Assembly (NCBI GenBank): GCA_028404615.1 | Contig: JAOOBT010000007.1 | Location: forward strand, 1-43,817 | Direction: 5' to 3' | Source of the DNA: Candidatus Pelagibacter sp. | GTDB taxonomy: Bacteria > Pseudomonadota > Alphaproteobacteria > Pelagibacterales > Pelagibacteraceae | DNA length: 43,817 nucleotides | Part shown: positions 15,017-23,341 of the stretch, in pieces | Layout of the letters: each line of letters opens with the position of its first letter | How positions within the stretch are numbered: the first letter of the stretch is position 1 | Translations under genes and position numbers: made by a program | The notes under the pieces: model-generated | Told to the model about the DNA's origin: nothing | What the model saw: the letters and a program-made list of their open reading frames with translations, nothing else | The model's database searches: none

Positions 15017-15301
15017 TTAATTTTTAAGAAAATTGTCAGCATAAGATTTAATAACAAATTCTTTTTTTTTTGGTTCAATAATTTTGTAAGAAATATTATT
15101 TTTTTTAGCATATTCAATTGCTTGTTCTTTGGTTGAAAACTTTAATGTCACTTCCTCTAAAGTATCAGTAGATGTTTCCCAACCCATTAAAGGATTAATT
15201 GATGGATCTTTTGTCTCAAAGGATAAAAGCCATTTTTTTTGCTTTCCCCTACCCGACTGCATAGCAGTCTTTGAAGGTATATATATTTTTGCTTTTTTCA
15301 T
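15017..15301 (-). CDS. NADH:ubiquinone oxidoreductase accessory subunit (NDUFS4/ETC complex I subunit family)
   Basis: 94 residues. The sequence AMQSGRGKQKKWLLSFE near 14-30, PLMGWETSTDTLEEVTLKF near 37-55 and TKEQAIEYAKKNNISYKIIEP near 57-77 are hallmarks of the ETC complex I subunit conserved region (the alphaproteobacterial homologue of mitochondrial NDUFS4). It is a peripheral accessory subunit helping assemble or stabilise complex I. It starts 8 bases after the 3' end of tRNA-Pro, on the same strand, and ends 2 bases before the SbmA-like gene. The other nuo genes are not in the window. Confidence 0.9.
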   Translation of the reverse strand: MKKAKIYIPSKTAMQSGRGKQKKWLLSFETKDPSINPLMGWETSTDTLEEVTLKFSTKEQAIEYAKKNNISYKIIEPKKKEFVIKSYADNFLKN

Positions 15302-15309
15302 GTTTTTAA

Positions 15310-15386
<77 letters not shown>

Positions 15387-15395
15387 ATCGTCTGT

Positions 15396-15424
15396 TTTAT
15401 AGGTTAATTATACGTTTTTGGCAA
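15396..15424 (-). promoter_or_regulatory. Sigma70-type promoter of tRNA-Pro
   Basis: On the minus strand TTGCCA (15419-15424) and TATAAA (15396-15401) are separated by exactly 17 bases, and the tRNA begins 9 bases after the -10 element, so the transcript would start at or just before the mature 5' end. This is one of the clearest promoters in the window. Confidence 0.7.
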
Positions 15425-15459
15425 TTGAAAGATAGTCTCTATACAAGTAAATAATACCC

Positions 15460-16632
15460 ATGATCCAACAAATTACAAAACCTTTTAAATATTTTTTTAA
15501 GCTTGAAGCTGCTTCAGGATTAGTTCTGCTTTTTGCTGCCATCCTTGCACTTATTATAAGCAACGGACAACTAAGCGATATTTATTTTTCTTCTCTAGAA
15601 AAGTACATTATTCTTGGAACAAAAGAGTTTGGTTTAAAATTAAGTGTGCTTCATTGGATTAATGATGTGTTAATGGCAATTTTTTTCTTTTTTGTTTCAT
15701 TAGAGATAAAAAGAGAATTTCTTCAAGGTGAGTTATCAAATCCAAAACAAGCTATGCTTCCAATTATAGGTGCTGTAGGCGGAATGGCAGTTCCAGCTTT
15801 ATTTTATATTATGATAAATTATTCAGATAGCACCACATTAAATGGATGGGCTATACCATCAGCTACAGACATTGCCTTTTCATTAGGTGTGTTATCACTA
15901 TTAGGAAAAAGAGTTCCTATATCTTTAAAAGTTTTTTTAACAGCTTTAGCAATCATCGATGATTTGGGAGCTATAGTTATTATTGCTTTCTTTTACTCAG
16001 GGAATATTGAAATAAAATATTTAATTTTGGTACTCGTATCAGTAATTCTTTTAGTTGGTCTAAACAAATTTAAAATAAAAAGTTTTATACCTTTTTTAGT
16101 CGTAGGGGTATTTTTATGGGATTTCACCCATCAATCCGGAATTCATGCTACTATTGCCGGAGTATTATTAGCTTTAACTATTCCCCATGATATAAAAAAT
16201 AATAAAGAGTCCATGTTACTTAAATTAGAACATAGTCTTTCACCATATGTAGCATTTGGAATTATGCCAGTTTTTGCTTTTGCTAATGCAGGTGTATCTT
16301 TGGAAGGTTTGACTTTTAAAACTCTTTTAAATCCAGTTCCATTAGGAATAGTACTCGGCTTATTTTTCGGAAAACAAATAGGTGTATTTGTGCTTTCTTA
16401 TATTTCTATAAAACTTAAATTTGCAGATAAGCCTACTGGTTCAACATGGCCAGCTTTATATGCAGTGTCAATATTAACAGGTATTGGTTTTACAATGAGT
16501 TTATTTGTAGGAAACTTAGCTTTTGCAAATAATTTAGAATATATGGACGGAGTAAAAATTGGAGTATTAACAGGTTCTTTAATGTCAACTCTCTTTGGGT
16601 ATTTCTTGTTACTAATATTTTCAAAAAAATGA
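15460..16632 (+). CDS. nhaA: Na+/H+ antiporter NhaA
   Basis: 390 residues, the same length as E. coli NhaA, with about twelve transmembrane helices. The ion-binding residues are in place: D137 in SATDIAF (extra conserved Asp of helix IV) and the pair D167/D168 in LAIIDDLGA (helix V, equivalent to D163/D164). The RREF-like IKREFLQGELS loop and the FGIMPVFAFANAGV segment near 267-280 are also characteristic. It exports Na+ in exchange for protons, relevant for a marine cell. First gene of a three-gene coupled unit (ATGA overlap with the SufU-like gene). Its promoter lies in the 73-base spacer shared with tRNA-Pro but no clear elements stand out on this strand. Confidence 0.95.
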   Translation: MIQQITKPFKYFFKLEAASGLVLLFAAILALIISNGQLSDIYFSSLEKYIILGTKEFGLKLSVLHWINDVLMAIFFFFVSLEIKREFLQGELSNPKQAMLPIIGAVGGMAVPALFYIMINYSDSTTLNGWAIPSATDIAFSLGVLSLLGKRVPISLKVFLTALAIIDDLGAIVIIAFFYSGNIEIKYLILVLVSVILLVGLNKFKIKSFIPFLVVGVFLWDFTHQSGIHATIAGVLLALTIPHDIKNNKESMLLKLEHSLSPYVAFGIMPVFAFANAGVSLEGLTFKTLLNPVPLGIVLGLFFGKQIGVFVLSYISIKLKFADKPTGSTWPALYAVSILTGIGFTMSLFVGNLAFANNLEYMDGVKIGVLTGSLMSTLFGYFLLLIFSKK

Positions 16633-17024
16633 TCAGTAAAGATATAATAAAATTAGCTTCAAGTAGTAATAATTTTGGCCTAAAAAATAGCTATTCTCAC
16701 AAAACTTCTTTAAAAAATTCGTTATGCGGAGATAAAATAACTCTTGAACTTATTGTTAAAAACAAAAAAGTAAGTTCTATGAGGTATGAAACGGAGGCAT
16801 GTATTTATTGCGAAGCCTCAGCAAGTCTTTTATCAAAGAAGATTAAAAATCTTTATTTAAAAGATATTAAAAAAGATTTTTTAATTTTAAAAAATTTTAA
16901 TAAAACAGATTTCAAAATACCTAGAAATTTGTCAGTTTTTAAAAAATTATTTTCAAGCGACAATTTAAGCAGAATAAAATGTTTAATATTGCCATTTAAT
17001 GCTGTATTAAAAGCTTTAAAATGA
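16629..17024 (+). CDS. SufU/IscU/NifU-N-like iron-sulfur scaffold protein
   Basis: 131 residues. Three scaffold cysteines occupy the expected places, C33 in LCGDKI with D35, C58 in EACIYCEASAS (with a further Cys, C61), and C118 in RIKCLILPF, and the end resembles the SufU pattern RxKCxxLPWxAL. The insertion typical of SufU lies between the second and third Cys. Such proteins assemble or shuttle Fe-S clusters, or act as zinc-dependent sulfurtransferase partners of SufS. The central region diverges from typical members. It is coupled at both ends by ATGA overlaps to nhaA and the glutathione peroxidase rather than sitting in a suf operon. Confidence 0.75.
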   Translation: MISKDIIKLASSSNNFGLKNSYSHKTSLKNSLCGDKITLELIVKNKKVSSMRYETEACIYCEASASLLSKKIKNLYLKDIKKDFLILKNFNKTDFKIPRNLSVFKKLFSSDNLSRIKCLILPFNAVLKALK

Positions 17025-17560
17025 TTAAAAAATATCTATTTTTAATAATTATGTTTGGATTATTTAGCATGGGCTCAAAAACATACGCTGAAGTTGCATA
17101 TAATTTTAAATTTAATGGAATAGATGGTAAGCAAATTAACCTAGCTGATTATGAAAATAAAGTTTTAGTAGTGGTAAATGTAGCATCTAGATGTGGATTT
17201 ACACCACAATACTCTGATCTTCAAAAAGTTTGGGAAGATTATAAAGATAAAAATGTTGTAATAATTGGTGTTCCTACAAATAATTTTAAACAAGAGCCAG
17301 GTTCTAATAAGGAAATCAAAGATTTTTGTGAAACAAATTTCAATATTAATTTTCCAATGACTGAAAAAATTGATGTATTAGGAAAAAATGCACACCCTTT
17401 TTTTAAATGGGCTAGAGAAAATTATGGAAATAGTGCAATTCCTAAATGGAATTTTCACAAAATTATAGTAGGGAAAGACGGAAAAGTAGCTAATACATTT
17501 TCTTCGATCACAAAACCATCCTCAGAAAAGTTTAGAAAAGCAATAGAAAAGTTAATTTAA
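17021..17560 (+). CDS. Glutathione peroxidase family protein, exported
   Basis: 179 residues including an N-terminal signal peptide of about 23 residues (hydrophobic MIKKYLFLIIMFGLFS, ending near TYAE), so a periplasmic location is predicted. The peroxidatic Cys is C58 in NVASRCGFTPQY, the assisting Gln is Q91 in NFKQEPGS, the WNF motif is W143-F145, and C103 in KDFCETNF is placed to be the resolving Cys, which makes a thioredoxin-type two-Cys mechanism likely. It reduces hydrogen or lipid peroxides. Coupled to the SufU-like gene by ATGA; its last 4 bases overlap the convergent MBL gene. Confidence 0.93.
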   Translation: MIKKYLFLIIMFGLFSMGSKTYAEVAYNFKFNGIDGKQINLADYENKVLVVVNVASRCGFTPQYSDLQKVWEDYKDKNVVIIGVPTNNFKQEPGSNKEIKDFCETNFNINFPMTEKIDVLGKNAHPFFKWARENYGNSAIPKWNFHKIIVGKDGKVANTFSSITKPSSEKFRKAIEKLI

Positions 17561-18324
17561 AAAGAAAAGCTTAATCCATCATAAGCAGGAATTATATTTC
17601 TTGGTAATTTATTTTTTAACTCAAAATAATCTAAATCAGTATGCAGATTAGTAAGTATAGCTTTTTTTGGCCTAATAAGATTTATTAAATCCATAGCAGA
17701 CTCAAAATTAAAATGAGATGGATGTTTATCAATTTTTAGACAATCAACTATTAAGTAATCTAGATTTTTAAGATAGATTAAATTTTTTTTTGGTACATTA
17801 TTACAATCACTCAAATAACCGATTTTCTCCATTACATATCCAGTTGCATTAATTAATCCGTGATTAACCTCAAATGATTTTATAGATAATTTATTTACTC
17901 CTTTTCTTATTGAAAAATTTTTATTAATAATATTAGCCTTCATAATTGGCTTATATCCGTGTTTATTTACAAAACAAAATTTATAACTTTTTTTTAAAGC
18001 TCTTATAGTTCTGGAACTCCCATAAATTGGTATTTTAGATTTGTTTTTCCAATAAAATGGTCTCATCTCAAAAATGCCTGCAGTTTGGTCTGCGTGTTCA
18101 TGAGTGTAAATAATAGAGTCTAACGTTTTTATTTTGTTTTTTAAAAATTGATGTTTAATATCTGGCGATGTATCAATAAGAACCGATAAGTTTCCTTTTT
18201 GAATATGGGCGCAACATCTAGTTCTTTGATTTTTTGAATTTTTTTTTAGTTTTCCTGTATAGCTAGTAATCCATGGAGAGCCTAACGAACTACCGCATCC
18301 AAGAATAGTGAATTTATTTTTCAA
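17557..18324 (-). CDS. MBL-fold metallohydrolase (PhnP-like)
   Basis: 255 residues of metallo-beta-lactamase fold. Metal-site elements are THEHADQ near 78-85, H in FEVNHG, D in YLSDC and a C-terminal LHTDLDY. The usual HxHxDH motif ends here in Gln instead of His. The placement after tatD in the same operon is conserved in alphaproteobacteria. PhnP-like relatives hydrolyse cyclic phosphodiesters or nucleotides; the substrate of this clade is not established. It starts in the ATGA overlap with tatD and is the last gene of the long minus-strand operon, meeting the peroxidase gene tail to tail with a 4-base overlap. Confidence 0.85.
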   Translation of the reverse strand: MKNKFTILGCGSSLGSPWITSYTGKLKKNSKNQRTRCCAHIQKGNLSVLIDTSPDIKHQFLKNKIKTLDSIIYTHEHADQTAGIFEMRPFYWKNKSKIPIYGSSRTIRALKKSYKFCFVNKHGYKPIMKANIINKNFSIRKGVNKLSIKSFEVNHGLINATGYVMEKIGYLSDCNNVPKKNLIYLKNLDYLIVDCLKIDKHPSHFNFESAMDLINLIRPKKAILTNLHTDLDYFELKNKLPRNIIPAYDGLSFSF

Positions 18325-19103
18325 TTTAGTTTACCAAATAAATTGAAGAAATTATTTGAAGTAGTTTCAGAGAACTCTTCAAAAGAAATTTTTTTAAGAT
18401 CTGACAAAAATTTAACTGTATGTATTATATAACTAGGTTCATTTGGCTTACCTCTTAGGGGAACAGGCGAAAGATATGGAGCATCAGTTTCAACTAAAAT
18501 TTTATTATTTGGTAGATCTCTAAATGTATTCGCTAAATCTAAAGACTTTTTAAAAGTCACGACCCCACTAGCTGAAATATAAGCTCCTAAATCTATCAAT
18601 TTAAACGCAAATTCTCTAGAACCAGTAAAACAATGAATTAATATTTTGAAATGTTTTTTCTTTAAATGTTTCTCTAAAATTTTAAAAGTTTCTTTTTCAG
18701 CTGACCTAGTGTGAACGATTATTGGTAAATTCTTTTCTTGAGCAGCATATATATGTTCTTCAAAGCAATTTATTTGATCATTTTTTTCTGAATGGTTGTA
18801 ATAAAAATCTAAACCAGTCTCACCAATACCGATGACCTTTTTATTTAAATTTACCTTTTTAATTATGTCTGAAGCCTTTATATGTTGGTGTGATTTTGCT
18901 TCATGAGGATGAATACCATAAGTTCCAAAAACACATTTGTGTTTTGTAATAATATTTATAATCTTATTATAACTCTTATCCTCAGTTGAAATTGTTAAAA
19001 TATATTTTACGCCATCTTGATTTGCTCTATCAATAGTCTCATTTAGTGAATTAGACATAGGTTCGTAAGTTAAATGGCAATGTGAATCAATTATCATTTT
19101 CAA
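18321..19103 (-). CDS. tatD: TatD-family metal-dependent DNase/hydrolase
   Basis: 260 residues, normal family length. Metal ligands are all present: HxH in DSHCHL near 6-11, the Glu of GIGETGLDFYY near 92-102, His in IVHTRSA, His in IHCFTGS and Asp in ETDAPYLSP near 205-213. TatD proteins are 3'-5' exonucleases or deoxyribonucleases with roles in DNA repair and RNA/tRNA quality control; despite the name they are not part of the Tat translocase. The start overlaps metG by 17 bases, and the end overlaps the MBL gene by 4. Confidence 0.93.
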   Translation of the reverse strand: MKMIIDSHCHLTYEPMSNSLNETIDRANQDGVKYILTISTEDKSYNKIINIITKHKCVFGTYGIHPHEAKSHQHIKASDIIKKVNLNKKVIGIGETGLDFYYNHSEKNDQINCFEEHIYAAQEKNLPIIVHTRSAEKETFKILEKHLKKKHFKILIHCFTGSREFAFKLIDLGAYISASGVVTFKKSLDLANTFRDLPNNKILVETDAPYLSPVPLRGKPNEPSYIIHTVKFLSDLKKISFEEFSETTSNNFFNLFGKLN

Positions 19104-20628
19104 TTTTTTTAAAAAGAATATCTAAATTTTTTAACTCTTTATTGTTATCTATAATATTTTTTTTTTTTATATTTTCTATTGAAATATCTTTATCAGATAT
19201 ATTAATTGTATTTAAAACTTTTCTAGTAGCAATCGGTATTATTGGATTTAGAAGTATTGATATATTCTTAATTTGCTCAACAATAGTATTTAAAATTGTA
19301 TTCATTCTTTCAGGATTTTTTTGTTTAAATAACCATGGCTCTGAGTCGTTAAAATATTTGTTAGCTTCAAAAGAAAAATTAACAACTGTCTTGATATATT
19401 CATTCAGATTTTGTTTATTTATTAAATCGATAAGTTTTGGAATATTTTCTTTTATATTGTTAATTAATTTAGTATCAGTTTCTTTAAAATTATTAGTTTT
19501 AGGAACTTTATTATTACAATTTTTTTTTATAAATGAAAAAACTCGTTGACATAAATTCCCGTAATTATTAGCTAAATCATTATTAATACAATTTTTTAGA
19601 TTTTCCATAGAGATACTCCCGTCATTTCCTAGTGATACTTCTTTAATCAGATAATATCTCAATTGGTCAATTCCATAATTTTGAATTATTTCAATTGGAT
19701 CTAAAATATTTCCAAGGGATTTAGACATTTTTTTTTCATCCGATAAAATCCACCCATGTCCAAAAACTCTTTTAGGTAATGGTAACTTTGCTGCTAGTAA
19801 AAAAGCTGGCCAATATACTGCATGAAATCTTAAAATATCTTTTCCAATAATATGAACATCTGCCGGCCAAAAAGATTTATATTTTTTGTCATTAGTATCA
19901 GGGAAATTAAGTGCGCTTAAATAATTAGTCAAAGCATCCAGCCAAACATAAATTACATGTTTTTTATTCTCTGGAACAGGAATACCCCAGGAAAAAGATG
20001 TCCTACTTATTGATAAATCTTTTAATCCTTTTTCTACAAATCTTATTACTTCATTTCTTCTTGATTGAGGAAGGATAAATTCTTTATTTTTTTCAAAATA
20101 ATTTAATAATTTTTTTTGCCATGCAGATAATTTAAAAAAATAAGACTCTTCCTCTACCCATTCTACTGCTGACCCCGAAATTTTTGAAGTTTTTATTCCG
20201 TCTTTTTCCTCAATTTCATCTTCATCATAATAAGCTTCATCGGACACTGAATACCAACCACTATATTTATCTAAATAAATATCACCAGAATTTACTAATC
20301 TTTTCCATATTTCGTTTACTGATTTAAAGTGTCTTGGTTCAGTTGTTCTAATAAAATCATTATTTGTTAAATTTAATGTTTTAGTAAGTGATCTGAAGGT
20401 TTCGGATAATTCATCACAAAATATTTTTGGCTCTTTCTTATTTTTCTCAGCTTCTTTTTGTATTTTTTGACCATGTTCATCTGTTCCTGTCAGAAATAAA
20501 ACATTAAAACCCTCAATTCTTTTAAACCTTGCAAAGATGTCTGCAACTATACTTGAATATGCATGGCCCATATGTGGTTTACCCGATGGATAATAAATTG
20601 GTGTAGTTATATAAAAATTTTTATTCAT
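19087..20628 (-). CDS. metG: Methionyl-tRNA synthetase
   Basis: 513 residues. The class I signatures are HMGH at 19-22 and KMSKS at 300-304. The connecting region GWYSVSDEAYYDEDEI and VEWVEEESYFFKLS marks the zinc-free MetRS type common in alphaproteobacteria and mitochondria. The C-terminal dimerisation/tRNA-binding domain found in E. coli MetG is absent, as in many relatives. It charges tRNA-Met in the cytoplasm. Overlaps holB by 8 bases upstream and tatD by 17 downstream. Confidence 0.96.
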   Translation of the reverse strand: MNKNFYITTPIYYPSGKPHMGHAYSSIVADIFARFKRIEGFNVLFLTGTDEHGQKIQKEAEKNKKEPKIFCDELSETFRSLTKTLNLTNNDFIRTTEPRHFKSVNEIWKRLVNSGDIYLDKYSGWYSVSDEAYYDEDEIEEKDGIKTSKISGSAVEWVEEESYFFKLSAWQKKLLNYFEKNKEFILPQSRRNEVIRFVEKGLKDLSISRTSFSWGIPVPENKKHVIYVWLDALTNYLSALNFPDTNDKKYKSFWPADVHIIGKDILRFHAVYWPAFLLAAKLPLPKRVFGHGWILSDEKKMSKSLGNILDPIEIIQNYGIDQLRYYLIKEVSLGNDGSISMENLKNCINNDLANNYGNLCQRVFSFIKKNCNNKVPKTNNFKETDTKLINNIKENIPKLIDLINKQNLNEYIKTVVNFSFEANKYFNDSEPWLFKQKNPERMNTILNTIVEQIKNISILLNPIIPIATRKVLNTINISDKDISIENIKKKNIIDNNKELKNLDILFKKIENDN

Positions 20629-21556
20629 TTTTTAATCTGTTGTTTACTGCATTTATTAGAGCACTTTGATTTATATTGTACATCAAAAAACTATTTAAAT
20701 TATAAAATATAAAATTTTTTATTTCATAAATTTGATCATTTTTTAAAAACTTTTTTTGTTTCAAATCACTAAAATAATAATCAGCTAAAAAAAAAGTTAA
20801 ATTTATATATAAAATATCTTTATTTTTTTTATATAAACTCAACAATTTAGAGAGATTTTCTACAAAATCCTCTGATGGAGAGATATTGTACTCCTTGCAT
20901 ATATAATTAAATTTTACAAAATTACCTGGCGAAATTTTTATAAACAGAGGATCAAGTACTAATTCTAATTTGAACATTTTAACTAAATTATCAATAATAG
21001 ATATTCTTTGTTCCTCATTTAAAATTATTTTATATTCTATAGATCTAGATTTTATTGTTTCTGGAAGCGGTTTGGCCTTGTTATTAATAAGTAAAAAATG
21101 ATTATTTTTTGTAGGTTCCTCTATTATCTTAAGCAATGCATTTAAACTGTTGATATTAAATAGTTCAATATCATCAAAAACTATAAACCTTTCATGATTT
21201 GAAATTATTGATTGAAAAATTTTTGTCTTTAAGTCTCTAATATCCTCAACTTTTGTGTTTTTAAAATCAGAACCTTTAAAATAAATTACATTTGGAAATA
21301 GATTGTTTTTAAATTGGTTTAAAAAATTTGATTTATTATTATAAGTTAAATTTTCATTATCATAATTATTCTCGTCAAAAATTGAAAAAAGGAAATGGTT
21401 TATAAGAGTTGATTTTCCCGTTCCCTTATTTCCAGTAAGCATCAAAACTTTTGGTAATTTTTTTTCTTTGTAAAGTGAGGAAAAAAATTTTAAATTTTCA
21501 TTTAAACCGAAAAGGCTAAATGAATTAATAGAGTCAAAAAAAATTGGATAATTCAT
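20621..21556 (-). CDS. holB: DNA polymerase III delta-prime subunit
   Basis: 311 residues of the clamp-loader AAA+ fold. Walker A is GNKGTGKST (42-50); FIVFDDIELFN near 115-125 is the Walker B equivalent with DD in place of DE, and LNALLKIIEEPTKNNHFLLI plus ETIKSRS is a strong HolB signature (sensor 1 and the SRx motif). The subunit helps load the beta clamp on DNA. The zinc-binding Cys cluster of E. coli HolB is absent, as expected outside gammaproteobacteria. The C-terminal half is weakly conserved and very Lys/Asn-rich. Starts one base into the end of tmk, and overlaps metG by 8 bases. Confidence 0.88.
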   Translation of the reverse strand: MNYPIFFDSINSFSLFGLNENLKFFSSLYKEKKLPKVLMLTGNKGTGKSTLINHFLFSIFDENNYDNENLTYNNKSNFLNQFKNNLFPNVIYFKGSDFKNTKVEDIRDLKTKIFQSIISNHERFIVFDDIELFNINSLNALLKIIEEPTKNNHFLLINNKAKPLPETIKSRSIEYKIILNEEQRISIIDNLVKMFKLELVLDPLFIKISPGNFVKFNYICKEYNISPSEDFVENLSKLLSLYKKNKDILYINLTFFLADYYFSDLKQKKFLKNDQIYEIKNFIFYNLNSFLMYNINQSALINAVNNRLKNE

Positions 21557-22200
21557 TAAATTTTTAAATATCTATTTGTAATATCGAAAATCTTTTTTTC
21601 GAGATTACTATTATTCAATGATGAGTCTAGGAGATAATAATTTTTTTTATTTTTAGCAATCTTAATAAATGATTTTTGTGCATTTGCATAAAAAGATTGG
21701 GAAAAGTTATCATATCGATTTTTATTTTTCCTTTTTTTTAATCTGTTTCGAGCTGATTTTTGAGACACTTTCAATATGAAAACAATATTTGGCTTTATTC
21801 TACGTAATATTTTTTTATGTATATTTTTTATAAAATTCAAATCAATTTTTTTTCCAAATACCTGATATGCGGTTGTAGAATCAGTAAACCTATCACATAT
21901 AACAACTTTTTTTTTTGTTAAAGCAGGTTCGATTTTATTTTTAATATGTTCGTTTCTTGCTGCTAAATACAATAATGTGTCAGTATATTTATCGAATTTT
22001 TCTTTTGAATTTTTTTCAAAATAATCTTTTAGTATTAAATTTCTTATTAATTCTGCACTTTTAGTTCCTCCTGGTTCTCTGGTTAAAATAGTATCAACTT
22101 TTTTCTTTTTTAATTTTTTATAAAGTTTCTTACTTTGGAAGGATTTTCCACAACCTTCTACTCCTTCAAAAACTATAAAGAATGGTTTTTTTTTATACAT
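21556..22200 (-). CDS. tmk: Thymidylate kinase
   Basis: 214 residues. The P-loop is EGVEGCGKS (12-20), the dTMP-binding TREPGGTKSAE segment near 40-50 and DRFTDSTTAYQ near 104-114 are diagnostic, and there is a lid region rich in Lys/Arg near 150-160. It phosphorylates dTMP to dTDP with ATP. tmk followed by holB is a common bacterial arrangement. Overlaps dac by 8 bases upstream and holB by one base downstream. Confidence 0.96.
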   Translation of the reverse strand: MYKKKPFFIVFEGVEGCGKSFQSKKLYKKLKKKKVDTILTREPGGTKSAELIRNLILKDYFEKNSKEKFDKYTDTLLYLAARNEHIKNKIEPALTKKKVVICDRFTDSTTAYQVFGKKIDLNFIKNIHKKILRRIKPNIVFILKVSQKSARNRLKKRKNKNRYDNFSQSFYANAQKSFIKIAKNKKNYYLLDSSLNNSNLEKKIFDITNRYLKI

Positions 22201-23341
22201 CTCCCCAAATCAAATAATTTAGAGATGTTATTAAACTTTTGAAAAAATTTACTTTTTTTAAATCCTCAGCTGCATAAAGCGGCAAAGTTTTTATTTTTTC
22301 GTTTTTTTTGGACACAACAAGGTTTGCTATTTGGGTGCCTTTTTCTACTGGTGCAGAAATTGGCCCTGAATATTCAAGAGATACAGTTAAATGAGTAATA
22401 TCTTTTTTGTTTATGGTTATATAATAATCATCTTTTGTTGAAGCTTTAATCTTATTATTTGTGCCAAGCCAAGTATCTAGCTCAAAGATAGTTTTGTCTT
22501 TTTTTGAAATTTCAAATGTATTTGAATTTCTAAAACCCCAATTAAGTAATTTCAACGATTCTAGACTTCTGGATTTTTTTGTTTCAAAGCCAGACACAAC
22601 AGCTATTAAACGTCTTTCATTTTTTTTCATTGAACTAGCAAGTGAGTATTTCTCAACTGCTAAATAACCAGTTTTTACACCATCTACTCCAACATTTTTA
22701 TATAATAAGGGATTTCTATTACCTTGTTTAATAGGTTCTCCTCCGGTTCTGTCCCATGTAAAAGTTTTTTCTGCAAATAATTCATAAAAAATTGGATAAT
22801 TATTAATTAAATATTTCGACATTAAAGCAATATCTCTCACAGTTGAGATATTGTCTGGGTCATTAATACCAGAAGAATTTGTAAAATTAGTCGAAGTCAT
22901 TCCAATTTCTCCTGCCTTTTCATTCATCATATCAGCAAAATTTGACTCTGATCCTGCAATTCCTTCAGCTAGAGCTACACAAGCGTCATTACCTGAAGCA
23001 ACAATTATACCTCTCAAAAGGTTCTCAACTGATACTTGGTCATTGATCATTATAAACATTGACGAATATCCAGCTTGGGATAATCTCCAAGCATTTTCAG
23101 AAATAGTAAATTTATCATCTAAAGATAATTTATTATTCTTCAATAAATCAAAAGCAACAATAGCTGTCATAATTTTAGTCATAGAGGCAGGATAAATTTG
23201 AGAGTCTGGATCTAATTCAAATAAAATTTCATCAGAGTGATAATCTACAAGTATACCTGTTCGTGCTTGTAATTTTGGATTGGCAAAAATTTGGGTGCTA
23301 AGCGTGGTAAATATAATTGCTAATAATAAAAATTTATTCAT
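22193..23341 (-). CDS. D-alanyl-D-alanine carboxypeptidase (PBP5/6, DacA/DacC type)
   Basis: 382 residues with a signal peptide of about 20 residues (cleavage near IFA-NPK). The serine peptidase S11 motifs are SMTK (catalytic S53, K56), SGN (116-118) and KTG (in VDGVKTGYL, about 220), and a C-terminal beta-domain (after about 280) precedes an end that is only weakly amphipathic. It removes the terminal D-Ala from peptidoglycan pentapeptides in the periplasm. It sits between the RlpA-like SPOR lipoprotein and tmk, overlapping each by 8 bases, so cell-wall and replication genes share one transcript. Confidence 0.95.
   Translation of the reverse strand: MNKFLLLAIIFTTLSTQIFANPKLQARTGILVDYHSDEILFELDPDSQIYPASMTKIMTAIVAFDLLKNNKLSLDDKFTISENAWRLSQAGYSSMFIMINDQVSVENLLRGIIVASGNDACVALAEGIAGSESNFADMMNEKAGEIGMTSTNFTNSSGINDPDNISTVRDIALMSKYLINNYPIFYELFAEKTFTWDRTGGEPIKQGNRNPLLYKNVGVDGVKTGYLAVEKYSLASSMKKNERRLIAVVSGFETKKSRSLESLKLLNWGFRNSNTFEISKKDKTIFELDTWLGTNNKIKASTKDDYYITINKKDITHLTVSLEYSGPISAPVEKGTQIANLVVSKKNEKIKTLPLYAAEDLKKVNFFKSLITSLNYLIWGDV

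Noticed and set aside
19087..20628. Missing zinc knob in MetG as unusual
   Set aside because: The zinc-free MetRS type is normal for alphaproteobacteria and mitochondria.
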